DNA of 64,000 nt from Streptomyces sp. T12 (GCF_028736035.1 NZ_CP117866.1:9651001-9715000), one strand, 5' to 3'; counted from the first letter of the stretch, positions 26,007-43,762 are shown. Translations and numbers: made by a program. Notes: generated from the letters alone by a model not told the origin.

Positions 26007-26771
26007 TCACAGGTCCGTGAACGAGCCGTGCCTCCCGGCGCCGGAGGCGAACCGTGCCGCGCCCTCCAGGCTTTGCGTCAACACGCCCATGCCGTACCGG
26101 AGTTCGCCCCGCATGGCCGCCCTCTCGTCCAGCCCCTCCTGGTCGAGCACGGACGCCCGGTCGGCGCGCAGACACGCCTGCGGGAACCCGGCGATCGCGG
26201 CGGCCAGTGCCTCGGCCTCGGCGCGGGCGTGTCCGGTCGGCACGACACGGTTGGCGAGCCCCATCTCGTAGGCCTCGCTCGTCGGCACCGGCCGTCCCGT
26301 CAGGATCATGTCCAGCGCGCGGCTCGTGCCGATCAGCCGGGGCAGCCGTACCGTGCCGCCGTCGATGAGGGGCACACCCCAGCGACGGCAGAACACCCCG
26401 AACACGGCGTCCTCCTCGGCGACCCGCAGATCGCACCAGAGGGCCAGTTCGAGGCCCCCGGCCACGGCGTGCCCGGCGACCGCGGCGATCACCGGCTTGG
26501 ACAGCCGCAGCCGGGTCGGCCCCATCGGACCGTCCCCCTCCTCGGTGACCTGGTTGCTCCGGTCGCCGCCGAGTGCCTTGAGGTCGGCGCCCGCGCAGAA
26601 CGTGCCGCCCTCGCCCCACAGCACCGCCGCCCGGGCCTCGTCGTCCGCCTCGAACTCCCTGAAGGCGGCGGCGAGTTCGGCGGCGGTCGGGCCGTCGACC
26701 GCGTTACGGACCTCGGGACGGGAGAGGACGACGGTGCTGACGTGTCCGTCGCGCTCGACGCGGATCGGCAT
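26007..26771 (-). CDS. Crotonase / enoyl-CoA hydratase family protein
   Basis: 254 residues of the crotonase fold. The oxyanion-hole loops are GTFCAGADLKALGG and AGHAVAGGLELALWCDLRVA, which are diagnostic. Later text (RRWGVPLIDGGTVRLPRLIG, RALDMILTGRPVPTSEAYEM, GLANRVV) is typical of hydratase-like members, with Asp in the place of the second catalytic glutamate of true enoyl-CoA hydratases. It acts on CoA thioesters, probably in fatty or aromatic acid breakdown. ATG 26771 has AAGGGG upstream. It stands alone, on the same strand as the UPF0104 gene but with no coupling evidence. Confidence 0.88.
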   Translation of the reverse strand: MPIRVERDGHVSTVVLSRPEVRNAVDGPTAAELAAAFREFEADDEARAAVLWGEGGTFCAGADLKALGGDRSNQVTEEGDGPMGPTRLRLSKPVIAAVAGHAVAGGLELALWCDLRVAEEDAVFGVFCRRWGVPLIDGGTVRLPRLIGTSRALDMILTGRPVPTSEAYEMGLANRVVPTGHARAEAEALAAAIAGFPQACLRADRASVLDQEGLDERAAMRGELRYGMGVLTQSLEGAARFASGAGRHGSFTDL

Positions 26772-26817
26772 GGCGGGGCCCCTTTCCGTGGGTCGGACCC
26801 CGCACGTTACTGAGCCG

Positions 26818-27783
26818 TCAGATGACCTTCCACCGCACCAGCGCCCCCAGCGTCAACGCCCCCGGCAGCAGCGGCAGCCACACCGTGATGATCCGGTACG
26901 CCAGCACCACCGCCGTCGCCACCGCCACCGGGCCGCCCGCCGCCACCAGCGCCACGACCAGCGCCGCCTCGACCGAGCCGAGCCCGCCCGGCGTGGGCAC
27001 CAGGGCGACGGCGACGGTCGCCGCCAGATACGCGAGCGCCATGTGCGCGGGCGGCACGTCCAGCCCCAGAGCGAGTCCGACCAGGACCAGACCGGCCGCC
27101 TGCAGCATGGGGAAGGCCAGCGATCCGCCCCACAGCGCCAGCGCCCGGGACGGGCGGGTGTGCACCGAGCGCGCCTCGTCCAGCGCGGTGCGCAGGAACG
27201 AGAGCACGGCGGTGCGCAGCCGGCGTACGAGTGCGAAGACGGCCACGACCACGACAGCGGCCGCCCCGATGACGAGCACCAGCGGGCCCCACGCCCCCTC
27301 CGGCAGGAGCGGGCCGAGCCGCAGGGCGTCGGGGAAGGCGATCAACAGCGCGGCCAGCAGGCCGACGCGGGCCACGCTCTCGGCGAGCAGATACAGCGCC
27401 AGCGCGGCCGAGGAGCGGGCGAGCGGCAGCCCGCACACCGTCATGAAGCGCAGGTTGACCGCGCTCGCGCCCAGGCCGGTGGGCAGCAGGTGGTTGGCCG
27501 AGCCCGCCGCGAACTGGGTGACGAGCAGCCGCAGTCTGGGCAGCCGGTCGATCACCGCACCCTGCCGGGTCACCGCCGCCGCGACCCAGGTCAAACAGGT
27601 GGCGCAGGCCGCGGCGAGCAGCCACGGCCACTTGGCCGTCGCCAGCTGGCCGATGCCCTCGGCGAGCACGGACCGGTGCTGCACCGCGACCACGACGACG
27701 AGGGCGAGGGGGAGCAGGCACAGGATCCGGCGCAGCGGGAGGCGTCCGAGCAGGCGTCCCGCGGGAAGTCGTACGGCTGTCAC
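26818..27783 (-). CDS. UPF0104 / LPG-synthase-transmembrane-like membrane protein
   Basis: 321 residues with about seven or eight hydrophobic segments and the family text GSANHLLPTGLGASAVNLRF and ALVPTPGGLGSVEAALV (the conserved PTPGGLG...E loop of the lysylphosphatidylglycerol synthase transmembrane family). It lacks the C-terminal aminoacyl-transferase domain of MprF. Relatives are thought to be lipid flippases or transporters. GTG 27783 is the start. It is divergent from the SoxR-box ABC exporter with a 144-base gap; the SoxR-box promoter points away from it, so it probably has its own weak promoter. Confidence 0.82.
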   Translation of the reverse strand: MTAVRLPAGRLLGRLPLRRILCLLPLALVVVVAVQHRSVLAEGIGQLATAKWPWLLAAACATCLTWVAAAVTRQGAVIDRLPRLRLLVTQFAAGSANHLLPTGLGASAVNLRFMTVCGLPLARSSAALALYLLAESVARVGLLAALLIAFPDALRLGPLLPEGAWGPLVLVIGAAAVVVVAVFALVRRLRTAVLSFLRTALDEARSVHTRPSRALALWGGSLAFPMLQAAGLVLVGLALGLDVPPAHMALAYLAATVAVALVPTPGGLGSVEAALVVALVAAGGPVAVATAVVLAYRIITVWLPLLPGALTLGALVRWKVI

Positions 27784-27889
27784 ACTCGCAGAGGTTCGCC
27801 GCGCTGCGACAACGCCGGGTTGCGGGGGCGCAGACGGTGTCTTACGGACCGGCTGCGGACGGCTGTCGATCTTCGTGAGGCCGCCGATA

Positions 27890-27920
27890 TTGACCTCAAC
27901 ACTGCTTGAGGTTCTACCTT
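27890..27920 (+). promoter_or_regulatory. SoxR-type promoter with 19-bp spacer
   Basis: The -35 box is TTGACC (27890-27895) and the -10 is TACCTT (27915-27920), separated by 19 bases, the overlong spacing used by MerR-family activators. The spacer holds CCTCAA-CACTGC-TTGAGG (27894-27911), an 18-base palindrome with the half sites of the known SoxR operator. The expected transcription start is at or within a base or two of the ATG at 27928, so the mRNA is probably leaderless. Confidence 0.85.
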
Positions 27921-27927
27921 CCTGCCC

Positions 27928-33925
<5,998 letters not shown>

Positions 33926-33931
33926 TCCGAC

Positions 33932-33961
33932 GGGACCGGGGTCTCGGCGCAGACCGGTCCC
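33932..33961 (+). terminator. Hairpin downstream of the GH2 gene
   Basis: GGGACCGG (33932-33939) pairs with CCGGTCCC (33954-33961); inner GTCT/AGAC can extend the stem with one bulge. It starts seven bases after the stop, without a U tract. Confidence 0.6.
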
Positions 33962-34231
33962 ATCGCCGCCGCGAGGGCCGTACCGCCGTACGACCGCACC
34001 ATGTGGCGTGCCCGCTCGCCCTCGCGGGCGCCTGGAGTGGCGAAGGTCACGGAGGTCGGAGAAGGCCGGTGCGTAGGCTGGTCACCGTCGTCACGAAAGT
34101 CAGCAATCGGTCAGCATGAGCCCTGGGAGACCCGGCGCTTGCTGCCCGGACATGCGACTCGTCGTAGAGTACGGAAACAGCCCTTGACCTGCAATAACGC
34201 AGGCAGGGAGCCTAGGTTCGGGAGTACCTCT
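33962..34231. other. Non-coding gap upstream of panD
   Basis: Most of this is featureless. A GTG-started minus-strand frame of 65 codons (34050 to 33853) has good third-position GC, but it overlaps the GH2 3' end and its terminator hairpin and matches nothing I know, so it is not called. TTGACC at 34181 may be a -35 box for panD, though I see no well-spaced -10. Confidence 0.35.
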
Positions 34232-34654
34232 GTGCTGCGTGCAATGTTCAAGTCCAAGATCCACCGCGCCACCGTCACCCAGGCCGACCTGCATTACGTG
34301 GGTTCGGTGACCATCGACGCGGACCTGCTCGATGCCGCCGACCTGCTGCCCGGCGAGCTCGTCCACATCGTGGACATCACCAACGGCGCCCGTCTGGAGA
34401 CCTACGTCATCGAGGGCGAGCGCGGCTCGGGGGTCGTCGGGATCAACGGTGCCGCCGCCCATCTCGTCCACCCCGGCGACCTGGTGATCATCATCAGCTA
34501 CGCTCAGATGACTGACGCCGAGGCGCGGGAGTTCGAGCCGCGGGTCGTGCACGTGGACGGCGCCAACCGGATCGTGGCCCTGGGCGCCGACCCGTCCGAG
34601 CCGGTGCCGGGCTCCGACCAGGAGCGCAGCCCGCAGGCCGTCCCGACGGCCTGA
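34232..34654 (+). CDS. panD: Aspartate 1-decarboxylase
   Basis: 140 residues from GTG 34232 ([20 protein letters not shown]); ATG 34244 would give the shorter E. coli-like start. It converts L-aspartate to beta-alanine for pantothenate and CoA synthesis. The self-cleavage and pyruvoyl site Gly-Ser is present in [20 protein letters not shown], and the conserved [20 protein letters not shown] and [20 protein letters not shown] follow. The C-terminal tail ([13 protein letters not shown]) is longer than in enterobacteria but usual for Streptomyces. The precursor should cleave itself to give the pyruvoyl enzyme. No other pan genes are adjacent. Confidence 0.97.
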   Translation: MLRAMFKSKIHRATVTQADLHYVGSVTIDADLLDAADLLPGELVHIVDITNGARLETYVIEGERGSGVVGINGAAAHLVHPGDLVIIISYAQMTDAEAREFEPRVVHVDGANRIVALGADPSEPVPGSDQERSPQAVPTA

Positions 34655-34667
34655 CGCCACGCTTCGT

Positions 34668-34707
34668 CAGACGTCACGCATCTTCAGACGTCACGCATCT
34701 TCAGACG
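34668..34707 (+). repeat. 17-bp tandem repeat, 2.3 copies
   Basis: CAGACGTCACGCATCTT is repeated exactly (34668-34684, 34685-34701), followed by CAGACG. It lies in the gap between panD and the small acetyltransferase gene. Probably a slippage product; no function is assigned. Confidence 0.85.
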
Positions 34708-34729
34708 GAAGACGGACCAGGAGCGCGCC

Positions 34730-35074
34730 ATGAGCGAGATCGAGATCCGCGACGACCGGCCGGGCGGCCGCCTGGAGGCGCTCCAGGGTGACGAAGTGGT
34801 CGGCCACATCGAGTACTTCGTCCTCGAATCCCCGGCACGCGCCCTCGTCCCCGTCCACACCATCGTGGAGCCGGCCCACGAGGGGCAGGGCATCGCGGGC
34901 TCCCTGGCGCGCGAGCTGTACCGCACGGCGGCGCGCGAGGGAGTCGTCGTCGCGCCGCTGTGCCCGTACGTCGTGAAGTGGGCCGAGCGCCACCCCGACG
35001 AGGCACCGGCGGCCGACCCCGGGCTGCTGGAGGCGGCGCAGGACTGGCTGCGGGCGCACCCGGGGAGGTTCTGA
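34730..35074 (+). CDS. Small GNAT-like acetyltransferase (YjdJ type)
   Basis: 114 residues, the size of the single-domain GNAT_acetyltransf_3/YjdJ group. The acetyl-CoA motif is HTIVEPAHEGQGIAGSLARE, preceded by the beta strands EALQGDEVVGHIEYFVLESP and followed by VVAPLCPYVVKWAERHPD. Relatives acetylate unknown small molecules or protein termini. ATG 34730 follows AGGAG. Its stop overlaps the ATG of the racemase-like gene by one base, so the two are cotranslated. Confidence 0.85.
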   Translation: MSEIEIRDDRPGGRLEALQGDEVVGHIEYFVLESPARALVPVHTIVEPAHEGQGIAGSLARELYRTAAREGVVVAPLCPYVVKWAERHPDEAPAADPGLLEAAQDWLRAHPGRF

Positions 35075-35712
35075 TGCTCGCCCTCCTGCACACATCGCCT
35101 TTGCACGTCCCCGTCTTCGACGCGCTGCGCGACGAGGACCATCAGGGCGTGCAGCTACGGCACTTCGTCGACGAGGAACTGCTGGCCCGGGCCCGCCGCG
35201 AGGGTCCCGAAGCCGTCGTGGACGACGTCCGGGACGCGCTGCGCAAGGCCGTCGCCGACGGTGCGCGGGCCGTGCTGTGCACCTGCTCGACCATCGGCGG
35301 CATCGCGGAAGCGGCGGCCGCCGAGGCCGGGGTGCCGGTGGTGCGTGTGGACCGTCCGATGGCGGCGGCCGCGGTGGCCGAGGGGTCCCGTGTCGTCGTC
35401 CTGGCCACGGTGGAGAGCACGTTCGGTCCGACGGTGTCCTTGATCGAGGAGGAGGCCCGCCGTGCGGGGCGCTCCGTCGAGGTGCGGACCCACCTCGTCG
35501 AGGGCGCGTGGGAGCGCTTCGAGGCGGGGGACATCGACGGTTGCGCACGTCTGGTGGCATCGGCGGCGGACGAGGTCACGGACGCCGACGCGGTCGTCCT
35601 CGCCCAGGTCTCCATCACCCGGGCCCAGCAACTGACCACGACACCGGTGCCCGTACTGTCCAGCCCGCGCCCGGGGCTGGCGGCGGGAGCTCAGGCTCTG
35701 CACTCGCGGTAG
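35074..35712 (+). CDS. Aspartate/glutamate racemase-like protein lacking the second cysteine
   Basis: 212 residues of the Asp/Glu racemase fold. The first domain ends with VLCTCSTIGGIAEAA, where a catalytic cysteine is expected. At the matching spot in the second domain, where racemases carry a Cys in a GC(T/S) motif, the sequence is DAVVLAQVSITRAQ, with no cysteine. The enzyme may therefore be one-cysteine, as in arylmalonate-decarboxylase-like members, or non-racemising. The start overlaps the upstream GNAT stop (TGATG). The substrate is unknown. Confidence 0.78.
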   Translation: MLALLHTSPLHVPVFDALRDEDHQGVQLRHFVDEELLARARREGPEAVVDDVRDALRKAVADGARAVLCTCSTIGGIAEAAAAEAGVPVVRVDRPMAAAAVAEGSRVVVLATVESTFGPTVSLIEEEARRAGRSVEVRTHLVEGAWERFEAGDIDGCARLVASAADEVTDADAVVLAQVSITRAQQLTTTPVPVLSSPRPGLAAGAQALHSR

Positions 35713-35820
35713 GCCCACCTGGGCGCCCGCCGTGACGCGGGTGAGTGACTGGCGGCGCGGCCGTCGGGTACGCGGGGGAGTAGTCCAGAGCCGACGCGCA
35801 CCGATTGGCTGGAGGACGCC

Positions 35821-36141
35821 ATGACGAACCCGTACCAGGACCCGGTCCACCCGGACCCGACACCGGGCCCGGTGCCAGAGCCCCCGAAGCCGCACCCGGT
35901 CCCGCCCCCGGAGCCACCGCCGACCCCCGAGCCGCCTCCTACGCCCGGGCCATCTCCGACCCCGGGCCCGCCTCCGACCCCGGGACCACCCCCCACGCCG
36001 GGCCCGCCTCCCACGCCGGGGCCACCCCCGCCCGCACCGTCACCGCCGAGCCCGACCCCGCCCCCGGACCCCTCCCCGTCCCCGATCCCTCCAGGACCGG
36101 AGCCGGTACCGAACCCGGAGCCGGGTCCACCACTGACCTGA
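35821..36141 (+). CDS. Proline-rich low-complexity small protein
   Basis: 106 residues beginning MTNPYQDPVHPDPTPGP, then almost pure Pro plus Thr/Gly/Glu/Ser in a PTPGPP repeat (for example PPPTPGPPPTPGPP), ending PNPEPGPPLT. The ribosome-binding site GGAGG sits eight bases before the ATG, which supports real translation. No signal peptide or membrane segment is found. It would be unfolded or polyproline-II and could be a linker or surface coat protein; no family is recognised. The opposite strand has a glycine-rich mirror frame that is not credible. Translation would be demanding on EF-P. Confidence 0.6.
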   Translation: MTNPYQDPVHPDPTPGPVPEPPKPHPVPPPEPPPTPEPPPTPGPSPTPGPPPTPGPPPTPGPPPTPGPPPPAPSPPSPTPPPDPSPSPIPPGPEPVPNPEPGPPLT

Positions 36142-36276
36142 CCCGCCTGGCCTGACGGCAACGCCGCCGGGGGCGTGGGCTGTGTCGACATGCGGCTCCG
36201 CCGCGTGGTGCGACCGGTCCCCACGCCCCCGCAGTCAGTCGCGATCGCAGTCGCGATACGACCGACTGCCGAGTTC

Positions 36277-37716
36277 TTAGCCGGCCACCTCCGACCGGTC
36301 CCCGCCCCACAGCGTGTGGAACGAGCCGTCCCGGTCGGTCCGCCGGTACGTGTGCGCCCCGAAGAAGTCCCGCTGTCCCTGCGTGAGCGCCGCAGGCAGC
36401 CGCTCGGCGCGCAGGGCGTCGTAGTAGGCGAGGGCCGCCGCGAAGCCCGGCGTCGGCACACCCTGGCGGGTCGCGGCGATGATCACCTCACGCCAGTCGT
36501 CCTGCGCCGCGGCGATCTCCTGCGCGAACGTGTCGTCGGACAGCAGGCTCGGCAGATCGGCCCGGGCGTCGTACGCCGCGCGGATCCGGTCCAGGAATGC
36601 CGCTCGAATGATGCAGCCGCCGCGCCAGATGGCGGAGACGGCGCCCAGGTCGATGTCCCAGTCGTACTCCGCGCGCGCCGCGTCGATCTCGTGGAAGCCC
36701 TGCGTGTACGACACGATCTTCGACGCGTACAGCGCCTGCTCCACCCGGTCGGCGAACGCCCCCGCCTCCGCCTCGCTCAGCGGCGACGCCTTGGGCCCGG
36801 CCAGCCCGCGGGACGCGTCCCGCAGCGCCGCGTGCCCGGACAGGGAGCGGGCGAAGACGGCCTCCGCGATGCCGGACACCGGCACGCCCAGGTCCAGCGC
36901 GATCTGCACGGTCCACCGCCCCGTGCCCTTCTGCTCCGCCTGGTCGACCACCACGTCCACGAACGGCTTGCCCGTCGCCGCGTCCACGTGGGACAGCACC
37001 TCGGCCGTGATCTCGATCAGGTAGGAGTCCAGCCGGCCCGTGTTCCAGGTCCGGAAGATCTCCGCGATCTGCGCGGGCTCGTACCCGGCGACGTCCCGCA
37101 GCAGCTGGTACGCCTCGCCGATGAGCTGCATGTCGGCGTACTCGATGCCGTTGTGGACCATCTTCACGAAGTGCCCGGCACCGTCCGGACCCACGTGCGT
37201 CACACAGGGCGCCCCGTCCGCCGCCTTCGCGGAGATCTTCTCCAGCATGGGACCGAGAGAGTCGTACGACTCCTTCGGGCCACCCGGCATGATGCTGGGC
37301 CCGTGCAGCGCGCCCTCCTCGCCGCCCGAGACGCCCATGCCGACGAAGTGGATGCCCTGCTCGCGCAGGTCGCGCTCGCGGCGCCGGGTGTCGGCGAAGT
37401 GCGCGTTGCCACCGTCGATGATCATGTCGCCGGGCTCCAGGAGCGGTGCGAACTCCTGGATCACCGCGTCGGTCGGCTCACCGGCCTTGACCATGATGAC
37501 CAGGCGCCGCGGCCGCTCCAGTGCCGCCACGAACTCCTTGGCGGTCTCGGCCGCGATGAACTCGCCCTCGCTCCCGAACTCCTCCACCAGCGACCGCGTA
37601 CGCGCCGGCGTCCGGTTGTGCACCGCGACCGTGTAGCCGTTGCGGGCGAAGTTGCGGGCGAGATTGCGGCCCATGACCGCGAGACCCGTGACGCCGATCT
37701 GCGCCGAAGTGCTCAT
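36277..37716 (-). CDS. gndA: 6-phosphogluconate dehydrogenase, NADP+-dependent, decarboxylating
   Basis: 479 residues, the length of the long-form enzyme. It makes ribulose 5-phosphate, CO2 and NADPH in the oxidative pentose phosphate pathway. The NADP-binding fold begins TGLAVMGRNLARNFARNGYT; the signature IIDGGNAHFADTRRRERDLR, the catalytic region GVSGGEEGALHGPSIMPGG and HFVKMVHNGIEYADMQLIGE, and the C-terminal AIWRGGCIIRAAFLDRI follow. ATG 37716 begins MSTSAQIGVTGLAVMG. A divergent gap of 316 bases separates it from the cell-wall hydrolase gene. Confidence 0.97.
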   Translation of the reverse strand: MSTSAQIGVTGLAVMGRNLARNFARNGYTVAVHNRTPARTRSLVEEFGSEGEFIAAETAKEFVAALERPRRLVIMVKAGEPTDAVIQEFAPLLEPGDMIIDGGNAHFADTRRRERDLREQGIHFVGMGVSGGEEGALHGPSIMPGGPKESYDSLGPMLEKISAKAADGAPCVTHVGPDGAGHFVKMVHNGIEYADMQLIGEAYQLLRDVAGYEPAQIAEIFRTWNTGRLDSYLIEITAEVLSHVDAATGKPFVDVVVDQAEQKGTGRWTVQIALDLGVPVSGIAEAVFARSLSGHAALRDASRGLAGPKASPLSEAEAGAFADRVEQALYASKIVSYTQGFHEIDAARAEYDWDIDLGAVSAIWRGGCIIRAAFLDRIRAAYDARADLPSLLSDDTFAQEIAAAQDDWREVIIAATRQGVPTPGFAAALAYYDALRAERLPAALTQGQRDFFGAHTYRRTDRDGSFHTLWGGDRSEVAG

Positions 37717-40331
<2,615 letters not shown>

Positions 40332-40559
40332 GAGCTGCTCCTCTGCGTGAGGCGGGGGCGGTGACCCCGGCGCGGCGATCGGTCGGCTTCCATAATCAAC
40401 ACGATGCCTCGAAAAGCTCTTCCCGTCGTCGTACCAGAGCACGCACTGTGTCGTACTGCCGATGGAGTATTACGGCGGCGGTCTCATCCCCAAGGCGGGT
40501 GACCCCGGGTGGAGACCCCCAGGTGATTACCCCGACGGGCCTTGGTACTACTGCTCTTC

Positions 40560-41297
40560 GTGGACCTCGACCCCGATCTCGCCGCGCTCCGGCCGCTCGG
40601 CGGCTTCTTCGTACTACGCACCGCAGGGGCAGCACTTCAGCCACTGCCGACCCTGGCGCAGGCGTACGCGGAACCCGCATCGGCCCCCCAGGGAAATCCC
40701 CTGGGCTTCCGCGTCCGGAAAGTCGCGAACGCCCTGAGCGCCCCCGAGCTGCGGATCGCCGCATCCGTGGCCCAGCAGGGACTCGCGGCCCGCCTGTGGT
40801 CGGTGACGCTCGGCTGCGCCGCCCTGTACGGCAGCGTCCCCGACCTCGACCCGCGCCTGCTGCACTGGGACCCCGACGGCAGCGCCCCCGACGACCTGTG
40901 GCTCGCCGAGGTGCGCCCGCTCCCCGCGGACCCGGCGACCCTCGCCGACGTCGTCCTGCTCGGCCACCTTCAGCCGCTGACCGCCGCGCTGCGCACCCGG
41001 TACCGCGTCGCGGCGGGCCTGCTGTGGGGCAACGCCGGATCCGCCCTCGCGGGAGCGGCCCGGCAACTGGACCAGTGGGCGCGCGCAGCCGGCCGTACGG
41101 ACACCGCCGCCCGGGCCCGCGCTCTGACCACCGAACTCCTCGGCCACCCCCTCCTCGCCGGCACCGGCACCCTCACCGGAACCGCGTTCCGGCGCCGCAG
41201 TTGCTGCCTCTACTACCGCGTGCCGGGCGGGGGCGTGTGCGGTGACTGTTGCTTCACACGACCCCCGCGCTCTTCCCCACGCGCCCCATCTGGGTGA
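40560..41297 (+). CDS. FhuF-like (2Fe-2S)-binding protein
   Basis: About 245 residues. The C-terminal cluster motif is RRSCCLYYRVPGGGVCGDCC (Cys-Cys-x10-Cys-x2-Cys), which is the FhuF-type 2Fe-2S site. The middle has family-like helices (LSAPELRIAASVAQQGLAAR, LWSVTLGCAALYG). FhuF proteins reduce ferric siderophores in the cytoplasm. The start is uncertain; GTG 40560 (VDLDPDLAALRPLGGFFVLR) is used here, TTG 40542 is the other choice. Divergent from the DMT gene. No siderophore uptake gene is nearby and no iron-box was recognised in the gap, so its regulation is open. Confidence 0.75.
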   Translation: MDLDPDLAALRPLGGFFVLRTAGAALQPLPTLAQAYAEPASAPQGNPLGFRVRKVANALSAPELRIAASVAQQGLAARLWSVTLGCAALYGSVPDLDPRLLHWDPDGSAPDDLWLAEVRPLPADPATLADVVLLGHLQPLTAALRTRYRVAAGLLWGNAGSALAGAARQLDQWARAAGRTDTAARARALTTELLGHPLLAGTGTLTGTAFRRRSCCLYYRVPGGGVCGDCCFTRPPRSSPRAPSG

Positions 41298-41338
41298 CCA
41301 TGAAAGGGCAACCAGCCGCTGAGAACAGGGGGTTCCGG

Positions 41339-42490
41339 GTGCGTGTGGGACTACTGACCCGGGAGTACCCGCCGGATGTGTACGGCGGCGCGGGCGTCCA
41401 TGTCGAGTTCCTCGCCCGGGAGTTGAGGGATCTCGTCGATCTGGAGGTGCACTGCTGGGGCGAGGGCCGAGGGGTGGGCGTGCAACGCCACCGCCCCTGG
41501 TCCGCCCTCGACACGGCCAACGACGCGCTGCGCACCTTCTCGGTGGACCTCGCCATGGCCGCCGGCCTCCAGGGCCGCGAACTCGTCCACTCCCACACCT
41601 GGTACGCCAACCTCGCCGGCCACCTCGGCAAGCTCCTGTACGGCATCCCGCACGTGATGACCGCCCACTCGCTGGAGCCGCTGCGCCCCTGGAAGGCCGA
41701 GCAACTCGGCGGCGGATACGCCCTGTCGAGCTGGGCCGAGCGCACCGCGATCGAGGCCGCCGACGCGGTCGTCGCCGTCTCCGGGGCGATGCGCGAGGAC
41801 ATCCTCAGCTGCTATCCGGCGCTTGACCCGGCCAGGGTCCACATCGTCCACAACGGCATCGACACCACCCTCTACCGGCCCGACCACCGCACCGACGTCC
41901 TCGCACGCATCGGCCTCGACGCCGACCGCCCGTACGTGCTGTTCGTCGGCCGCATCACCCGCCAGAAGGGCGTGCCCCATCTGCTGCGCGCGGTACGGAA
42001 CATCGACCCCGCCGCACAGGTCGTCCTGTGCGCCGGCGCGCCCGACACCCCCGAGATCGACCAGGAGTTCCGCGATCTCTACCGGGAGCTCAGCCGGGTC
42101 CGCGAGGGCGTGCACTGGATCCCGCAGATGCTGCCGCGCCCGGAAGTGATCCAACTCCTCACGCACGCCGCCGTGTTCGTCTGCCCTTCGGTGTACGAGC
42201 CCCTCGGCATCGTCAACCTGGAGGCGATGGCCTGCGGAACTCCCGTGGTGGCCTCGCAGGTCGGCGGCATTCCCGAGGTCGTCGACGACGGCAAGACGGG
42301 CCTTCTCGTCCCGTTGGACGACGACTTCGAGGCCGGCCTCGCGCGGGCGCTGGACTCGGTCGTCGGCGACCCGGAGACCGCCCGCCGGATGGGCGAGGCC
42401 GGACGGGAGCGCGCCGTGGGGGAGTTCGGCTGGGACGCGGTGGCGCGGCGGACGGTCCGGCTCTACGGGGAGATCCTCAAACAGGCTTAG
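41339..42490 (+). CDS. glgA: Glycogen synthase, GT-B fold (actinobacterial type)
   Basis: 383 residues from GTG 41339 (MRVGLLTREYPPDVYGGAGV), the size of actinobacterial GlgA/GlgM. The N-domain (YPPDVYGGAGVHVEFLAREL, ELVHSHTWYANLAGHLGKLL), the linker VVAVSGAMREDILSCYP and the donor-binding domain with NGIDTTLYRPD, VLFVGRITRQKG and CPSVYEPLGIVNLEAMACGT are all present. It uses ADP-glucose to build glycogen or maltose 1-phosphate. Placed 51 bases upstream of glgC on the same strand, so the two probably form an operon for storage carbohydrate. An ATG at 41300 is a less likely start. Confidence 0.9.
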   Translation: MRVGLLTREYPPDVYGGAGVHVEFLARELRDLVDLEVHCWGEGRGVGVQRHRPWSALDTANDALRTFSVDLAMAAGLQGRELVHSHTWYANLAGHLGKLLYGIPHVMTAHSLEPLRPWKAEQLGGGYALSSWAERTAIEAADAVVAVSGAMREDILSCYPALDPARVHIVHNGIDTTLYRPDHRTDVLARIGLDADRPYVLFVGRITRQKGVPHLLRAVRNIDPAAQVVLCAGAPDTPEIDQEFRDLYRELSRVREGVHWIPQMLPRPEVIQLLTHAAVFVCPSVYEPLGIVNLEAMACGTPVVASQVGGIPEVVDDGKTGLLVPLDDDFEAGLARALDSVVGDPETARRMGEAGRERAVGEFGWDAVARRTVRLYGEILKQA

Positions 42491-42541
42491 TGCGCGCTAC
42501 ACAGGGGCAGGCTGGCATCAACCACGGTGAGGGGAGCGGCC

Positions 42542-43762
42542 ATGCGTCGTGGCGGACCTTCGGTGCTCGGAATCGTACTGGCGGGCGGAGAAGGCAAGCG
42601 CCTGATGCCCCTGACCGCGGACCGCGCGAAACCCGCGGTCACCTTCGGCGGAACGTATCGCCTGGTCGACTTCGTCCTTTCCAACCTCGTCAACGCCGAC
42701 ATCCTGCGCATCTGCGTCCTCACGCAGTACAAGTCGCACTCGCTGGACCGGCACATCACCACGACCTGGCGTATGTCCAGCCTGCTCGGCAACTACGTCA
42801 CCCCGGTCCCGGCCCAGCAGCGCCTCGGTCCGCGCTGGTACCTCGGCAGCGCGGACGCGATCCTGCAGTCCCTGAACCTGATCTATGACGAACGTCCCGA
42901 GTACGTCGCGGTGTTCGGCGCCGACCACGTGTACCGCATGGACCCGCGTCAGATGCTCGCCCAGCACATCGAGGGCGGCGCGGGCGTGACAGTGGCGGGC
43001 ATACGGGTACCGCGGAGCGAATCGTCGTCCTTCGGTGTGATCAGCCCCGGCTCGGACGGTCTGAGCGTGGACCGCTTCCTGGAGAAGCCCGCCGATCCGC
43101 CCGGCCTCCCGGACGACCCGGAGACCGTCTTCGCCTCGATGGGCAACTACCTCTTCACCACCAAGACCCTCGTCGAGGCGCTCCAGCGGGACGCCGAGGA
43201 CGAGAACTCCGTGCACGACATGGGCGGTTCGATCCTGCCCCAGCTCACCGACCGGGGCGAGGCCCAGCTGTACGACTTCAGCGCCAACCACGTCCCCGGC
43301 GAGACCAACCGCGACCGGGGCTACTGGCGGGACGTCGGCACCCTGGACGCGTACTACGACGCCCACATGGACCTCATAGCCGAGCGTCCCGCCTTCAACC
43401 TCTACAACCGCAGCTGGCCCATCTACACCCACTCGGGCCAGCTCTCCCCGGCCCGCTTCAACGCGGGCGGCATGGCCAGCGAGTCCATCATCAGCGCCGG
43501 GTGCCTGATCCGCGGTCAGGTCACGCGGTCCGTGCTGTCGCCGGGGGTGGTGGTCGACCCTGGGGCCGTGGTGCAGGGGGCGGTGCTGCACGACAACGTA
43601 CGCATCGGGCGGGGCGCGGTGGTACGAGGTGCCGTACTCGACAAGAACGTCGAGGTGCCACCGGGCGCGACGATCGGCGTCAACCCGGAACGGGACGCGG
43701 AGCTGTACACGGTGTCCAAGGGCGGAGTGATCGCGCTGGGGAAGGGGCAGGGGGTGTCGTAG
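42542..43762 (+). CDS. glgC: Glucose-1-phosphate adenylyltransferase
   Basis: 406 residues. It makes ADP-glucose from ATP and glucose 1-phosphate, the committed step of bacterial glycogen synthesis. The nucleotide-binding signature [20 protein letters not shown], the [10 protein letters not shown] metal-site region, the [10 protein letters not shown] segment and the C-terminal left-handed beta helix ([40 protein letters not shown]) are all seen. ATG 42542 has GAGGGGAG upstream. It immediately follows glgA in the same direction. Confidence 0.95.
   Translation: MRRGGPSVLGIVLAGGEGKRLMPLTADRAKPAVTFGGTYRLVDFVLSNLVNADILRICVLTQYKSHSLDRHITTTWRMSSLLGNYVTPVPAQQRLGPRWYLGSADAILQSLNLIYDERPEYVAVFGADHVYRMDPRQMLAQHIEGGAGVTVAGIRVPRSESSSFGVISPGSDGLSVDRFLEKPADPPGLPDDPETVFASMGNYLFTTKTLVEALQRDAEDENSVHDMGGSILPQLTDRGEAQLYDFSANHVPGETNRDRGYWRDVGTLDAYYDAHMDLIAERPAFNLYNRSWPIYTHSGQLSPARFNAGGMASESIISAGCLIRGQVTRSVLSPGVVVDPGAVVQGAVLHDNVRIGRGAVVRGAVLDKNVEVPPGATIGVNPERDAELYTVSKGGVIALGKGQGVS

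Noticed and set aside
35691..36461. Glycine-rich minus-strand ORF (GPGVGGG repeats)
   Set aside because: It is the mirror of the proline-rich gene on the plus strand, has no ribosome-binding site and matches no glycine-rich protein family I can support.
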